Assembly: GCA_026874595.1 (NCBI GenBank)
Contig: CM049318.1
Span: forward strand, 26,564,956 to 26,628,955
DNA: 64,000 nucleotides
Direction of reading: 5' to 3'
DNA from: Sipunculus nudus
Taxonomy: Eukaryota > Annelida > Sipuncula > Golfingiida > Sipunculidae
The translations under genes and the position numbers were made by a program. The notes under the pieces were generated by a model that was not told the origin of the DNA, ran no database searches, and saw only the letters and a list, made by a program, of their open reading frames with translations. How positions within the stretch are numbered: position 1 is the first letter of the stretch; the number at the start of each line of letters is the position of its first letter. Shown one piece after another: positions 9,313-22,765 of the stretch.

Positions 9313-10346
9313 AAAAATAAACTCCTCATTTTTACATCAGAAATACTACAACATCTGCAAATGAACAAATGTGCCACAGTTTTAGTAGTTGAATGTTTGA
9401 TCGAGATTGCGTAATTCCTGGAGAGTGAATAATAGATTACGTAATGAGCATTTCGTAAACAGGAAAATTAACCTCAGTTTCATGTTTGATCCCGTTTTTC
9501 ATGACACTCAAATAATCGCTCAAATTCGAATATGATCAAATCAGAGGAACCAAACAATCTATATTGAACCAAATGTAAAAAATATGTTACTTCTGCTAAT
9601 TTGGTCAAATCCGTATGGCGATCAAAAGAGTTGTGTACTCTTTCATTATGTGCCAAACGAACATATTGGATTGACCGAGCAAGCAGACAACATTATTTTT
9701 GATTAATCAGATACATTATTTTTCTGATATTCTGTCAAGACGACATTAAAATTCACAATTTATTCCATCAGGCATTTTTCAACATCTGCAGATGAAGTTA
9801 TTTGCAATATTTTTAAGTTCAATATTTCATGAATATACAATATCCCAAGGGGAAATAATCAAATATTGCGTAACTCTAATTTTTATTTTAAGTTTAATGT
9901 AAGCTATATTTTCTATTTAAGATACTTCGAAAATGTTATAGTAAACTCGAAATAAGTAAGGGCATAGAATGAGAATCTGTTTTATTTTATATACGCAACA
10001 CTATCCAAAAAGAAGGCCTTACTCTGTTGTACTCTTAGCCCATTCCTCAATTTATTAAACGGTTACAGGTGAAACTGCAAAGAACGGCTCAAATCTGTGC
10101 ATTTCATTTCTTACTATTATTTTCACTATCTAAGTGTTAAGTTAAAAAAATTACTATACCATGCTCGCTCCTCATCGTTTATTTATTCAATGATCCTCCG
10201 CTCGTTATCGCACAGGTATTCTACAAAGACTGAGATTTGAACAGTGTACAGCATCTCACGAATATTCAACTACGCACCAACTAAATTAAGACTTGTCATT
10301 CCTATTTTAAATGTCTTTCTAATAAACATGCTTGACGATATCACAT
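9313..10346 (+). repeat. Satellite monomer 10, A with B tail
   Basis: Close relative of monomer 6 (AAAAAATATGTTAC, B tail with TGCTCGCTCC). Private changes include GAGTTGTGTACTC, which breaks one arm of the core dyad at about 9,631, CATTATTTTTGATT and TTCAATGATCC. Confidence 0.94.
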
Positions 10347-11385
10347 AAAAATAAACTCCTCATTTTTACATCAGAAATACTACAACATCTGCAAATGAAC
10401 AAATGTGCCACAGTTTTAGTAGTTGAATGTTTGATCGAGATTGCGTAATTCCTGGAGAGTGAATAATAGATTACGTAATGAGCATTTCGTAAACAGGAAA
10501 ATTAACCTCAGTTTCATGTTTGATCCCGTTTTTCATTACACTCAAATAATCGCTCAAATTCGAATATGATCAAATCAGAGGAACCAAACAATCTATATTG
10601 AACCAAATGTAAAAAAAAATGTTACTTCTGCTAATTTGGTCAAATCCGTATGGCGATCAAAAGAGTAGTGTACTCTTTCATTATGTGCCAAACGAACATA
10701 TTGGATTGACCGAGCAAGCAGACAACATTACATTTGATTAATCAGATACATTATTTTTCTGATATTCTGTCAAGACGACATTAAAATTCACAGTTTATTC
10801 CATCAGGCATTTTTCAACATCTGCAGATGAAGTTATTTGCAATATTTTTAAGTTCAATATTTCATGAATATACAATATCCCAAGGGGAAATAATCAAATA
10901 TTGCGTAACTCTAATTTTAATTTTAAGTTTAATGTAAGCTATATTTTCTTTTAAAGATACTTCGAAAATGTTATAGTAAACTCGAAATAAGTAAGGGCAT
11001 AGAATGAGAATCTGTTTTATTTTATATACGCAACACTATCCAAAAAGAAGACCTTACTCTGTTATACTCTTAGCCCATTCCTCAATTTATAAAAGGGTTC
11101 CAAGTGTAACTGCAAAGTAAGGCTCAAATCTTTGCATTTCATTTCTTACTATTATTTTCACTATCTAACTGTAAAGTTAAAAAAAAAATTACTATACCAT
11201 GCTCTCTCCTCATCCTTTAGTGTATTCACTGATCCTCCGCTTATTTCTGCACAGGCATTCTACAAAGACTGAGATTTGAACAGTGTACAGCATCTCATGA
11301 ATATTCAACTACGCACCAACTAAATTAAGACTTGTCATTCTCTTTTTAACTGTCTTTCTAATAAACATGCTTGACGATATCACAT
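10347..11385 (+). repeat. Satellite monomer 11, type A
   Basis: A copy whose head matches monomer 7 (CATTACACTC) and whose tail (TTCTTTTAAAG, TTATTTCTGCACAGG) matches monomer 16. The last 40 bp switch to B (CTGTCTTTC, GATATC), so an A monomer follows another A monomer here. It starts the 5,176-bp duplicated block. Confidence 0.95.
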
Positions 11386-12425
11386 AAAAATAAACTCCTC
11401 ATTTTTACATCAGAAATACTACAACATCTGCAAATGAACAAATGTGCCACAGTTTTAGTAGCTGAATGTTTGATCGAGATTGCGTAATTCCTGGAGAGTG
11501 AATAATAGATTACGTAATGAGCATTTCGTAAACAGGAAAATTAACCTCAGTTTCATGTTTGATCCGATTTTTCAAGACACTCAAATAATCGCTCAAATTC
11601 GAAAATGATCAAATCAGAGGAACCAAACAATCTATATTGAACCAAATGTAAAAAAAAATGTTACTTCTGCTTATTTGGTCAAATCCGTATGGCGATCAAA
11701 AGAGTAGTGTACTCTTTCATTATGTGCCAAACGAACATATTGGAGTGACCGAGCAAGCAGACAACATTACATTTGATTAATCAGATACATTATTTTTCTG
11801 ATATTCTGTCAAGACGACATTAAAATTCACAGTTTATTCCATCAGGCACTTTTCAACATCTGCAGATGAAGTTATTTGCAATATTTTTAAGTTCAATATT
11901 TCATGAATATACAATATCCCAAGGGGAAATAATCAAATATTGCGTAACTCTAATTTTAATTTTAAGTTTAATGTAAGCTATATTTTCTTTTTAAGATACT
12001 TCGAAAATGTTATAGTAAACTTGAAAAAAGTAAGGGCATAGAATGAGAATCTGTTTTATTTTATATACGCAACACTATCCAAAAAGAAGACCTTACTCTG
12101 TTATACTCTTAGCCCATTCCTCAATTTATAAAAGGGTTCCAAGTGTAACTGCAAAGTAAGGCTCAAATCTTTGCATTTCATTTCTTACTATTATTTTCAC
12201 TATCTAACTGTAAAGTTTAAAAAAAAATTACTATACCATGCTCTCTCCTCATCCTTTAGTGTATTCACTGATTCTCCGCTTATTTTTGCACAGGCATTCT
12301 ACAAAGACTGAGATTTGAACAGTGTACAGCATCTCATGAATATTCAACTACGCACCAACTAAATTAAGACTTGTCATTCTCTTTTTAACTGTCATTCTAA
12401 AAAAACATGCTTGACGATAACACAT
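11386..12425 (+). repeat. Satellite monomer 12, type A
   Basis: A copy of 1,040 bp with a distinctive set: TAGTAGCTGAATG, GATCCGATTTTTCAAGAC, GAAAATGATC, TTGGAGTGACC, AACTTGAAAAAAG, TGATTCTCCGC and CTAAAAAAACATG. Every one recurs in monomer 17, 5,176 bp downstream. Confidence 0.95.
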
Positions 12426-13456
12426 AAAAATAACCTCCTCTTTTTACATCAGAAATACTACATCTGCAGATGAACAAATGTGCCACAGTTTTAGTAGTTG
12501 AATGTTTGATAGAGATTGCGTACTTCCAGGAATGTGAATAAAAGAATACGTAATGAGCATTTCGTAAAGATGACAATTAACCTCAGTTTCATGTTTGATC
12601 CCGTTTTAATGCCACTCAATTAATCGCTCAAATTCGAATATGATAATATCAGAAGATCCAAACCATCTATATAGCACCAAATGTAAAAAATGTGACTTCT
12701 GCTTATTTGGTCAAATCCGTATGGCGATCAAAAGAGTAGTGTACTCTTTCATTATATGCCAAAAGAACATTTTGGATTGACCGAGCAAGCAGACAACATA
12801 ACATTTGATTAATCAGATATTGCATTTTTCTGTTATTCTGTCAAGACGACATAAAAATTCACATGTAATTCCATTAGGCATTTTTCAACATCTGCAGATG
12901 AAGTTATTTGCAATATTTTAAAGTTGAAAATTTGACGAATATACCATATCCCAAGGGGGAATGAATCAAATATTGCGTAACTCTACTTTTAATTTAAATT
13001 TAACGTAAGCTATATTTTATATTTTAAAATACTTCGAAATTGTTAGTTAACCCGAAATAAGTAAGGACATAGAATGAGAATCCGGGTATTTTTTTTTATA
13101 TACGCAACACTATCCAAAAAGAAGGCCTTACTCTGTTATACTCTTAGCCCATTCCTCAATTTATTAAACGGTTACAGGTGAAACTGCAAAGAACGGCTCA
13201 AATCTGTGCATTTCATTTCTTACTATTATTTTCACTATCTAAGTGTTAAGTTTAAAAAAATTACTATACCATGCTCTCTCCTCATCGTTTATTTATTCAC
13301 TGATCCTCCGCTCGTTATCGCACAGGTATTCTACAAAGACTGAGATTTGAACAGTGTACAGCATCTCACGAATATTCAACTACGCACCAACTAAATTAAG
13401 ACTTGTCATTCCTATTTTAAATGTCTTTCTAATAAACATGCTTGACGATAACACAT
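12426..13456 (+). repeat. Satellite monomer 13, type B
   Basis: B copy of 1,031 bp with GATAGAGATTG, AATGTGACTTC, ACATTTTGGATT and a long T run after CCGGGTA. All recur in monomer 18. It ends GATAAC although its tail is B, and is followed by another B copy, so an A has been skipped. Confidence 0.95.
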
Positions 13457-14487
13457 AAAAATAACCTCCTCTTTTTTACATCAGAAATACTACATCTGCA
13501 GATGAACAAATATGCCACAGTTTTAGTAGTTGAATGTTTGATCGAGATTGCGTACTTCCAGGAATGTGAATAAAAGAATACGTAATGAGCATTTCGTAAA
13601 GATGACAATTAACCTTAGTTTCATGTTTGATCCCGTTTTAATGCCACTCAATTAATCGCTCAAATTCGAATATGATAATATCAGAAGATCCAAACCATCT
13701 ATATAGCACCAAATGTAAAAAATGTTACTTCTGCTTATTTGGTCAAATCCGTATGGCGATCAAAAGAGTAGTGTACTCTTTCATAATATGCCAAAAGAAC
13801 ATATTGGATTGACCGAGCAAGCAGACAACATAACATTTGATTAATCAGATATTGCATTTTTCTGTTATTCTGTCAAGACGACATAAAAATTCACATGTAA
13901 TTTCATTAGGCCTTTTTCAACATCTGCAGATGAAGTTATTTGCAATATTTTAAAGTTGAAAATTTGACGAATATACCATATCCCAAGGGGGAATGAATCA
14001 AATATTGCGTAACTCTACTTTTAATTTAAATTTAACGTAAGCTAAATTTTCTTTTTTAAAATACTTCGAAAATGTTATAGTTAACCCGAAATAAGTAAGG
14101 GGAAAGAAGGAGAATCTGGCTTTTTTTCATATACGCAACACTATCCAAAAAGAAGACCTTACACTGTTGTACTCTTAGCCCATTCCTCAATTTATTAAAC
14201 GGTTACAGGTGAAACTGCAAAGAACGGCTCGATTCTGTGCATTTCATTTCTTACTATTATTTTCACTATCTAAGTGTTAAGTTTAAAAAATTTACTATAC
14301 CATGCTCTCTCCTCATCGTTTATTTATTCACTGATCCTCCGCTCATTATCGCACAGGTATTCTACAAAGACTGAGATTTGAACAGTGTACAGCTTCTCAC
14401 GAATATTCAACTACGCACCAACTAAATTAAGACTTGTCATTCCTTTTTTAAATGTCTTTCTAATAAACATGCTTGACGATATCACAT
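13457..14487 (+). repeat. Satellite monomer 14, type B
   Basis: Appears identical or nearly so to monomer 8 (same length 1,031 bp and the same private variants). Follows a B monomer, which marks a block junction at or just before 13457. Confidence 0.95.
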
Positions 14488-15522
14488 AAAAATAAACTCC
14501 TCATTTTTACATCAGAAATACTACAACATCTGCAAATGAACAAATGTGCCACAGTTTTAGTACTTGAATATTTGATCGAGATTGCGTAATTCCTGGAGAG
14601 TGAATAAAAGATTACGTAATGAGCATTTCGTAAACAGGAAAATTAACCTCAGCTTCATGTTTGATCCCGTTTTTCATGACACTCAAACAATCGCTCAAAT
14701 TCGAATATGATCAAATCAGAGGAACCAAACAATCTATATTGAACCAAATGTAAAAAAAATGTTACTTCTGCTTATTTGGTCAAATCCGTATGGCGATCAA
14801 AAGAGTAGTGTACTCTTTCATTATATGCCAAAAGAACATATTGGATTGACCGAGCAAGCAGACAACATAACATTTGATTAATCAGATATTGCATTTTTCT
14901 GTTATTCTGTCAAGACGACATAAAAATTCACATGTACTTCCATTAGGCATTTTTCAACATCTGCAGATGAAGTTATTTGCAATATTTTAAAGTTGAAAAT
15001 TTGACAAATATACCATATCCCAAGGGGGAATGAATCAAATATTGCGTAACTCTACTTTTAATTTAAATTTAACGTAAGCTATATTTTATATTTTAAAATA
15101 CTTGGAAAATGTTATAGTAAACTCGAAATAAGTAAGGGCATAGAATGAGAATCCGGGTTTTTTTATATACGCAACACTATCCAAAAAGAAGGCCTTACTC
15201 TGTTGTACTCTTAGCCCATTCCTCAATTTATTAAACGGTTACAGGTGAAACTGCAAAGAACGGCTCAAATCTGTGCATTTCATTTCTTACTATTATTTTC
15301 ACTATCTAAGTGTTAAGTTAAAAAATTTACTATACCATGCTCGCTCCTCATCGTTTATTTATTCACTGATCCTCCGCTCGTTATCGCACAGGTATTCTAC
15401 AAAGACTGAGATTTGAACAGTGTACAGCATCTCACGAATATTCAACTACGCACCAACTAAATTAAGACTTGTCATTCCTATTTTAAATGTCTTTCTAATA
15501 AACATGCTTGACGATATCACAT
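14488..15522 (+). repeat. Satellite monomer 15, type C
   Basis: A head and B tail; twin of monomer 9 (1,035 bp, TTGACAAATAT, CTTGGAAAATG, TGCTCGCTCC). Together with monomer 14 it repeats 7247-9312 at an offset of 6,210 bp. Confidence 0.95.
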
Positions 15523-16561
15523 AAAAATAAACTCCTCATTTTTACATCAGAAATACTACAACATCTGCAAATGAACAAATGTGCCACAGTTTTAGTAGTT
15601 GAATGTTTGATCGAGATTGCGTAATTCCTGGAGAGTGAATAATAGATTACGTAATGAGCATTTCGTAAACAGGAAAATTAACCTCAGTTTCATGTTTGAT
15701 CCCGTTTTTCATGACACTCAAATAATCGCTCAAATTCGAATATGATCAAATCAGAGGAACCAAACAATCTATATTGAACCAAATGTAAAAAAAAATGTTA
15801 CTTCTGCTAATTTGGTCAAATCCGTATGGCGATCAAAAGAGTAGTGTACTCTTTCATTATGTGCCAAACGAACATATTGGATTGACCGAGCAAGCAGACA
15901 ACATTACATTTGATTAATCAGATACATTATTTTTCTGATATTCTGTCAAGACGACATTAAAATTCACAGTTTATTCCATCAGGCATTTTTCAACATCTGC
16001 AGATGAAGTTATTTGCAATATTTTTAAGTTCAATATTTCATGAATATACAATATCCCAAGGGGAAATAATCAAATATTGCGTAACTCTAATTTTAATTTT
16101 AAGTTTAATGTAAGCTATATTTTCTTTTAAAGATACTTCGAAAATGTTATAGTAAACTCGAAATAAGTAAGGGCATAGAATGAGAATCTGTTTTATTTTA
16201 TATACGCAACACTATCCAAAAAGAAGACCTTACTCTGTTATACTCTTAGCCCATTCCTCAATTTATAAAAGGGTTCCAAGTGTAACTGCAAAGTAAGGCT
16301 CAAATCTTTGCATTTCATTTCTTACTATTATTTTCACTATCTAACTGTAAAGTTAAAAAAAAAATTACTATACCATGCTCTCTCCTCATCCTTTAGTGTA
16401 TTCACTGATCCTCCGCTTATTTCTGCACAGGCATTCTACAAAGACTGAGATTTGAACAGTGTACAGCATCTCATGAATATTCAACTACGCACCAACTAAA
16501 TTAAGACTTGTCATTCTCTTTTTAACTGTCTTTCTAATAAACATGCTTGACGATATCACAT
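15523..16561 (+). repeat. Satellite monomer 16, type A
   Basis: Twin of monomer 11 (1,039 bp, TTCTTTTAAAG, TTATTTCTGCACAGG, GATATC end). One clear difference is CATGACACTC here against CATTACACTC there, which suggests that the head came from another A copy. Confidence 0.95.
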
Positions 16562-17601
16562 AAAAATAAACTCCTCATTTTTACATCAGAAATACTACAA
16601 CATCTGCAAATGAACAAATGTGCCACAGTTTTAGTAGCTGAATGTTTGATCGAGATTGCGTAATTCCTGGAGAGTGAATAATAGATTACGTAATGAGCAT
16701 TTCGTAAACAGGAAAATTAACCTCAGTTTCATGTTTGATCCGATTTTTCAAGACACTCAAATAATCGCTCAAATTCGAAAATGATCAAATCAGAGGAACC
16801 AAACAATCTATATTGAACCAAATGTAAAAAAAAATGTTACTTCTGCTTATTTGGTCAAATCCGTATGGCGATCAAAAGAGTAGTGTACTCTTTCATTATG
16901 TGCCAAACGAACATATTGGAGTGACCGAGCAAGCAGACAACATTACATTTGATTAATCAGATACATTATTTTTCTGATATTCTGTCAAGACGACATTAAA
17001 ATTCACAGTTTATTCCATCAGGCACTTTTCAACATCTGCAGATGAAGTTATTTGCAATATTTTTAAGTTCAATATTTCATGAATATACAATATCCCAAGG
17101 GGAAATAATCAAATATTGCGTAACTCTAATTTTAATTTTAAGTTTAATGTAAGCTATATTTTCTTTTTAAGATACTTCGAAAATGTTATAGTAAACTTGA
17201 AAAAAGTAAGGGCATAGAATGAGAATCTGTTTTATTTTATATACGCAACACTATCCAAAAAGAAGACCTTACTCTGTTATACTCTTAGCCCATTCCTCAA
17301 TTTATAAAAGGGTTCCAAGTGTAACTGCAAAGTAAGGCTCAAATCTTTGCATTTCATTTCTTACTATTATTTTCACTATCTAACTGTAAAGTTTAAAAAA
17401 AAATTACTATACCATGCTCTCTCCTCATCCTTTAGTGTATTCACTGATTCTCCGCTTATTTTTGCACAGGCATTCTACAAAGACTGAGATTTGAACAGTG
17501 TACAGCATCTCATGAATATTCAACTACGCACCAACTAAATTAAGACTTGTCATTCTCTTTTTAACTGTCATTCTAAAAAAACATGCTTGACGATAACACA
17601 T
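16562..17601 (+). repeat. Satellite monomer 17, type A
   Basis: Twin of monomer 12, with the same length (1,040 bp) and the same private variants, including GATCCGATTTTTCAAGAC and TTGGAGTGACC. Confidence 0.95.
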
Positions 17602-18632
17602 AAAAATAACCTCCTCTTTTTACATCAGAAATACTACATCTGCAGATGAACAAATGTGCCACAGTTTTAGTAGTTGAATGTTTGATAGAGATTGCGTACT
17701 TCCAGGAATGTGAATAAAAGAATACGTAATGAGCATTTCGTAAAGATGACAATTAACCTCAGTTTCATGTTTGATCCCGTTTTAATGCCACTCAATTAAT
17801 CGCTCAAATTCGAATATGATAATATCAGAAGATCCAAACCATCTATATAGCACCAAATGTAAAAAATGTGACTTCTGCTTATTTGGTCAAATCCGTATGG
17901 CGATCAAAAGAGTAGTGTACTCTTTCATTATATGCCAAAAGAACATTTTGGATTGACCGAGCAAGCAGACAACATAACATTTGATTAATCAGATATTGCA
18001 TTTTTCTGTTATTCTGTCAAGACGACATAAAAATTCACATGTAATTCCATTAGGCATTTTTCAACATCTGCAGATGAAGTTATTTGCAATATTTTAAAGT
18101 TGAAAATTTGACGAATATACCATATCCCAAGGGGGAATGAATCAAATATTGCGTAACTCTACTTTTAATTTAAATTTAACGTAAGCTATATTTTATATTT
18201 TAAAATACTTCGAAATTGTTAGTTAACCCGAAATAAGTAAGGACATAGAATGAGAATCCGGGTATTTTTTTTTATATACGCAACACTATCCAAAAAGAAG
18301 GCCTTACTCTGTTATACTCTTAGCCCATTCCTCAATTTATTAAACGGTTACAGGTGAAACTGCAAAGAACGGCTCAAATCTGTGCATTTCATTTCTTACT
18401 ATTATTTTCACTATCTAAGTGTTAAGTTTAAAAAAATTACTATACCATGCTCTCTCCTCATCGTTTATTTATTCACTGATCCTCCGCTCGTTATCGCACA
18501 GGTATTCTACAAAGACTGAGATTTGAACAGTGTACAGCATCTCACGAATATTCAACTACGCACCAACTAAATTAAGACTTGTCATTCCTATTTTAAATGT
18601 CTTTCTAATAAACATGCTTGACGATATCACAT
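17602..18632 (+). repeat. Satellite monomer 18, type B
   Basis: Twin of monomer 13 (1,031 bp, GATAGAGATTG, CCGGGTA plus T run). It ends GATATC instead of GATAAC and is followed by A, so the 5,176-bp duplication ends within its last bases. Confidence 0.95.
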
Positions 18633-19671
18633 AAAAATAAACTCCTCATTTTTACATCAGAAATACTACAACATCTGCAAATGAACAAATGTGCCACAGT
18701 TTTAGTAGTTGAATGTTTGATCGAGATTGCGTAATTCCTGGAGAGTGAATAATAGATTACGTAATGAGCATTTCGTAAACAGGAAAATTATCCTCAGTTT
18801 CATGTTTGATCCCGTTTTTCATGACACTCAAATAATCGCTCAAATTCGAATATGATCAAATCAGAGGAACCAAACAATCTATATTGAACCAAATGTAAAA
18901 AAAAATGTTACTTCTGCTTATTTGGTCAAATCCGTATGGCGATCAAAAGAGTAGTGTACTCTTTCATTATGTGCCAAACGAACATATTGGATTGACCGAG
19001 CAAGCAGACAACATTACATTTGATTAATCAGATACATTATTTTTCTGATATTCTGTCAAGACGACATTAAAATTCACAGTTTATTCCATCAGGCACTTTT
19101 CAACATCTGCAGATGAAGTTATTTGCAATATTTTTAAGTTCAATATTTCATGAATATACAATATCCCAAGGGGAAATTATCAAATATTGCGTAACTCTAA
19201 TTTTAATTTTAAGTTTAATGTAAGCTATATTTTCTTTTTAAGATACTTCGAAAATGTTATAGTAAACTCGAAAAAAGTAAGGGCATAGAATGAGAATCTG
19301 TTTTTTTTTATATACGCAACACTATCCAAAAAGAAGACCTTACTCTGTTATACTCTTAGCCCATTCCTCAATTTATAAAAGGGTTCCAAGTGTAACTGCA
19401 AAGTAAGGCTCAAATCTTTGCATTTCATTTCTTACTATTATTTTCACTATCTAACTGTAAAGTTTAAAAAAAAATTACTATACCATGCTCTCTCCTCATC
19501 CTTTAGTGTATTCACTGATCCTCCGCTTATTTTTGCACAGGCATTCTACAAAGACTGAGATTTGAACAGTGTAGCGCATCTCATGAATATACAACTACGC
19601 ACCAACTAAATTAAGACTTGTCATTCTCTTTTAAACTGTCATTCTAATAAACATGCTTGACGATAACACAT
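18633..19671 (+). repeat. Satellite monomer 19, type A
   Basis: A copy with TTATCCTCAG, GGCACTTTTC, CTCGAAAAAAG and GTGTAGCGCATCTC. The GTAGCGCATC change is shared only with the tail of monomer 20, evidence of a local tail exchange. Confidence 0.95.
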
Positions 19672-20702
19672 AAAAATAACCTCCTCTTTTTTACATCAGA
19701 AATACTACATCTGCAGATGAACAAATGTGCCACAGTTTTAGTAGTTGAATGTTTGATCGAGATTGCGTACTTCCAGGAATGTGAATAAAAGAATACGTAA
19801 AGAGCATTTCGTAAAGATGACAATTAACCTCAGTTTCATGTTTGATCCCGTTTTAATGCCACTCAATTAATCGCTCAAATTCGAATATGATAATATCAGA
19901 AGATCCAAACCATCTATATAGCACCAAATGTAAAAAATGTGACTTCTGCTTATTTGGTCAAATCCGTATGGCGATCAAAAGAGTAGTGTACTCTTTCATT
20001 ATATGCCAAAAGAACATTTTGGATTGACCGAGCAAGCAGACAACATAACATTTGATTAATCAGATATTGCATTTTTCTGTTATTCTGTCAAGACGACATA
20101 AAAATTCACATGTAATTCCATTAGGCATTTTTCAACATCTGCAGATGAAGTTATTTGCAATATTTTAAAGTTGAAAATTTGACGAATATACCATATCCCA
20201 AGGGGGAATGAATCAAATATTGCGTAACTCTACTTTTAATTTAAATTTAACGTAAGCTATATTTTCTATTTTAAAATACTTCGAAATTGTTAGTTAACCC
20301 GAAATAAGTAAGGACATAGAATGAGAATCCGGGTTTTTTTATATACGCAACACTATCCAAAAAGAAGGCCTTACTCTGTTATACTCTTAGCCCATTCCTC
20401 AATTTATTAAACGGTTACAGGTGAAACTGCAAAGAACGGCTCAAATCTTTGCATTTCATTTCTTACTATTATTTTCACTATCTAACTGTAAAGTTTAAAA
20501 AAAAATTACTATACCATGCTCTCTCCTCATCCTTTAGTGTATTCACTGATCCTCCGCTTATTTTTGCACAGGCATTCTACAAAGACTGGGATTTGAACAG
20601 TGTAGCGCATCTCATGAATATTCAACTACGCACCAACTAAATTAAGACTTGTCATTCTCTTTTTAACTGTCATTCTAATAAACATGCTTGACGATAACAC
20701 AT
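19672..20702 (+). repeat. Satellite monomer 20, B with A tail
   Basis: B to about 20,440 (ACGGTTACAGG), then A (CAAATCTTTGC, CATCCTTTAGTG, GTGTAGCGCATCTC, CTGTCATTC). CGTAAAGAGC in box 1 is shared with monomer 21. The A tail resembles that of monomer 19. Confidence 0.95.
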
Positions 20703-21730
20703 AAAAATAACCTCCTCTTTTTTACATCAGAAATACTACATCTGCAGATGAACAAATGTGCCACAGTTTTAGTAGTTGAATGTTTGATCGAGATTGCGTA
20801 CTTCCAGGAATGTGAATAAAAGAATACGTAAAGAGCATTTCGTAAAGATGACAATTAACCTCAGTTTCATGTTTGATCCCGTTTTAATGCGACTCAATTA
20901 ATCGCTCAAATTCGAATATGATAATATCAGAAGATCCAAACCATCTATATAGCACCAAATGTAAAAAATGTTACTTCTGCTTATTTGATCAAATCCGTAT
21001 GGCGATCAAAAGAGTAGTGTACTCTTTCATTATATGCCAAAAGAACATATTGGATTGACCGAGCAAGCAGACAACATAACATTTGATTAATCAGATATTG
21101 CATTTTTCTGTTATTCTGTCAAGACGACATAAAAATTCACATGTAATTCCATTAGGCATTTTTCAACATCTGCAGATGAAGTTATTTGCAATATTTTAAA
21201 GTTGAAAATTTGACGAATATACCATATCCCAAGGGGGAATGAATCAAATATTGCGTAACTCTACTTTTAATTTAAATTTAACGTAAGCTATATTTTATAT
21301 TTTAAAATACTTCGAAATTGTTAGTTAACCCGAAATAAGTAAGGACATAGAATGAGAATCCGGGTTTTTTTATATACGCAACACTATCCAAAAAGAAGGC
21401 CTTACTCTGTTATACTCTTAGCCCATTCCTCAATTTATTAAACGGTTACAGGTGAAACTGCAAAGAACGGCTCAAATCTGTGCATTTCATTTCTTACTAT
21501 TATTTTCACTATCTAAGTGTTAAGTTTAAAAAATTTACTATACCATGCTCTCTCCTCATCGTTTATTTATTCACTGATCCTCCGCTCGTTATCGCACAGG
21601 TATTCTACAAAGACTGAGATTTGAACAGTGTACAGCATCTCACGAATATTCAACTACGCACCAACTAAATTAAGACTTGTCATTCCTATTTTAAATGTCT
21701 TTCTAATAAACATGCTTGACGATAACACAT
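20703..21730 (+). repeat. Satellite monomer 21, type B
   Basis: B copy of 1,028 bp following a B-headed copy. CGTAAAGAGC matches monomer 20; AATGCGACTC matches monomer 23; ATTTGATCAAATCC is private. Tail is B but ends GATAAC. Confidence 0.95.
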
Positions 21731-22765
21731 AAAAATAACCTCCTCTTTTTTACATCAGAAATACTACAACATCTGCAAATGAACAAATGTGCCACAGTTT
21801 TAGTAGTTGAATGTTTGATCGAGATTGCGTAATTCCTGGAGAGTGAATAATAGATTACGTAATGAGCATTTCGTAAACAGGAAAATTAACCTCAGTTTCA
21901 TGTTTGATCCCGTTTTTCATGACACTCAAATAATCGCTCAAATTCGAATATGATCAAATCAGAGGAACCAAACAATCTATATTGAACCAAATGTAAAAAA
22001 AATGTTACTTCTGCTTATTTGGTCAAATCCGTATGGCGATCAAAAGAGTAGTGTACTCTTTCATTATGTGCCAAACGAACATATTGGATTGACCGAGCAA
22101 GCAGACAACATTACATTTGATTAATCAGATACATTATTTTTCTGATATTCTGTCAAGACGACATTAAAATTCACAGTTTATTCCATCAGGCATTTTTCAA
22201 CATCTGCAGATGAAGTTATTTGCAATATTTTTAAGTTCAATATTTCATGAATATACAATATCCCAAGGGGAAATAATCAAATATTGCGTAACTCTAATTT
22301 TAATTTTAAGTTTAATGTAAGCTATATTTTCTTTTTAAGATACTTCGAAAATGTTATAGTAAACTCGAAATAAGTAAGGGCATAGAATGAGAATCTGTTT
22401 TATTTTATATACGCAACACTATCCAAAAAGAAGACCTTACTCTGTTATACTCTTAGCCCATTCCTCAATTTAAAAGGGTTCCAAGGGTAACTGCAAAGTA
22501 AGGCTCAAATCTTTGCATTTCATTTCTTACTATTATTTTCACTATCTAACTGTAAAGTTTAAAAAAAATTACTATACCATGCTCTCTCCTCATCCTTTAG
22601 TGTATTCACTGATCCTCCGCTTATTTTTGCACAGGCATTCTACAAAGACTGAAATTTGAACAGTGTACAGCATCTCATGAATATTCAACTACGCACCAAC
22701 TAAATTAAGACTTGTCATTCTCTTTTTAACTGTCATTCTAATAAACATGCTTGACGATAACACAT
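21731..22765 (+). repeat. Satellite monomer 22, A with B-like first bases
   Basis: The first ~20 bp are B (AACCTCCTC), the rest A. It has a 2-bp deletion in the tail (CAATTTAAAAGGG at about 22,467) and CAAGGGTAAC, the latter shared with monomer 24. Confidence 0.95.

Larger units (their letters stand above)
10347..18632 (+). repeat. 5,176-bp five-monomer block, 1.6 copies
   Basis: Monomers 11, 12 and 13 (10347-13456) recur as monomers 16, 17 and 18 (15523-18632) with the same lengths (1,039, 1,040, 1,031) and the same private variants; monomers 14-15 lie between. Only a change near 10,540/15,715 and the junction bases at the end were noticed. This is a recent duplication of about five monomers. 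Confidence 0.9.
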
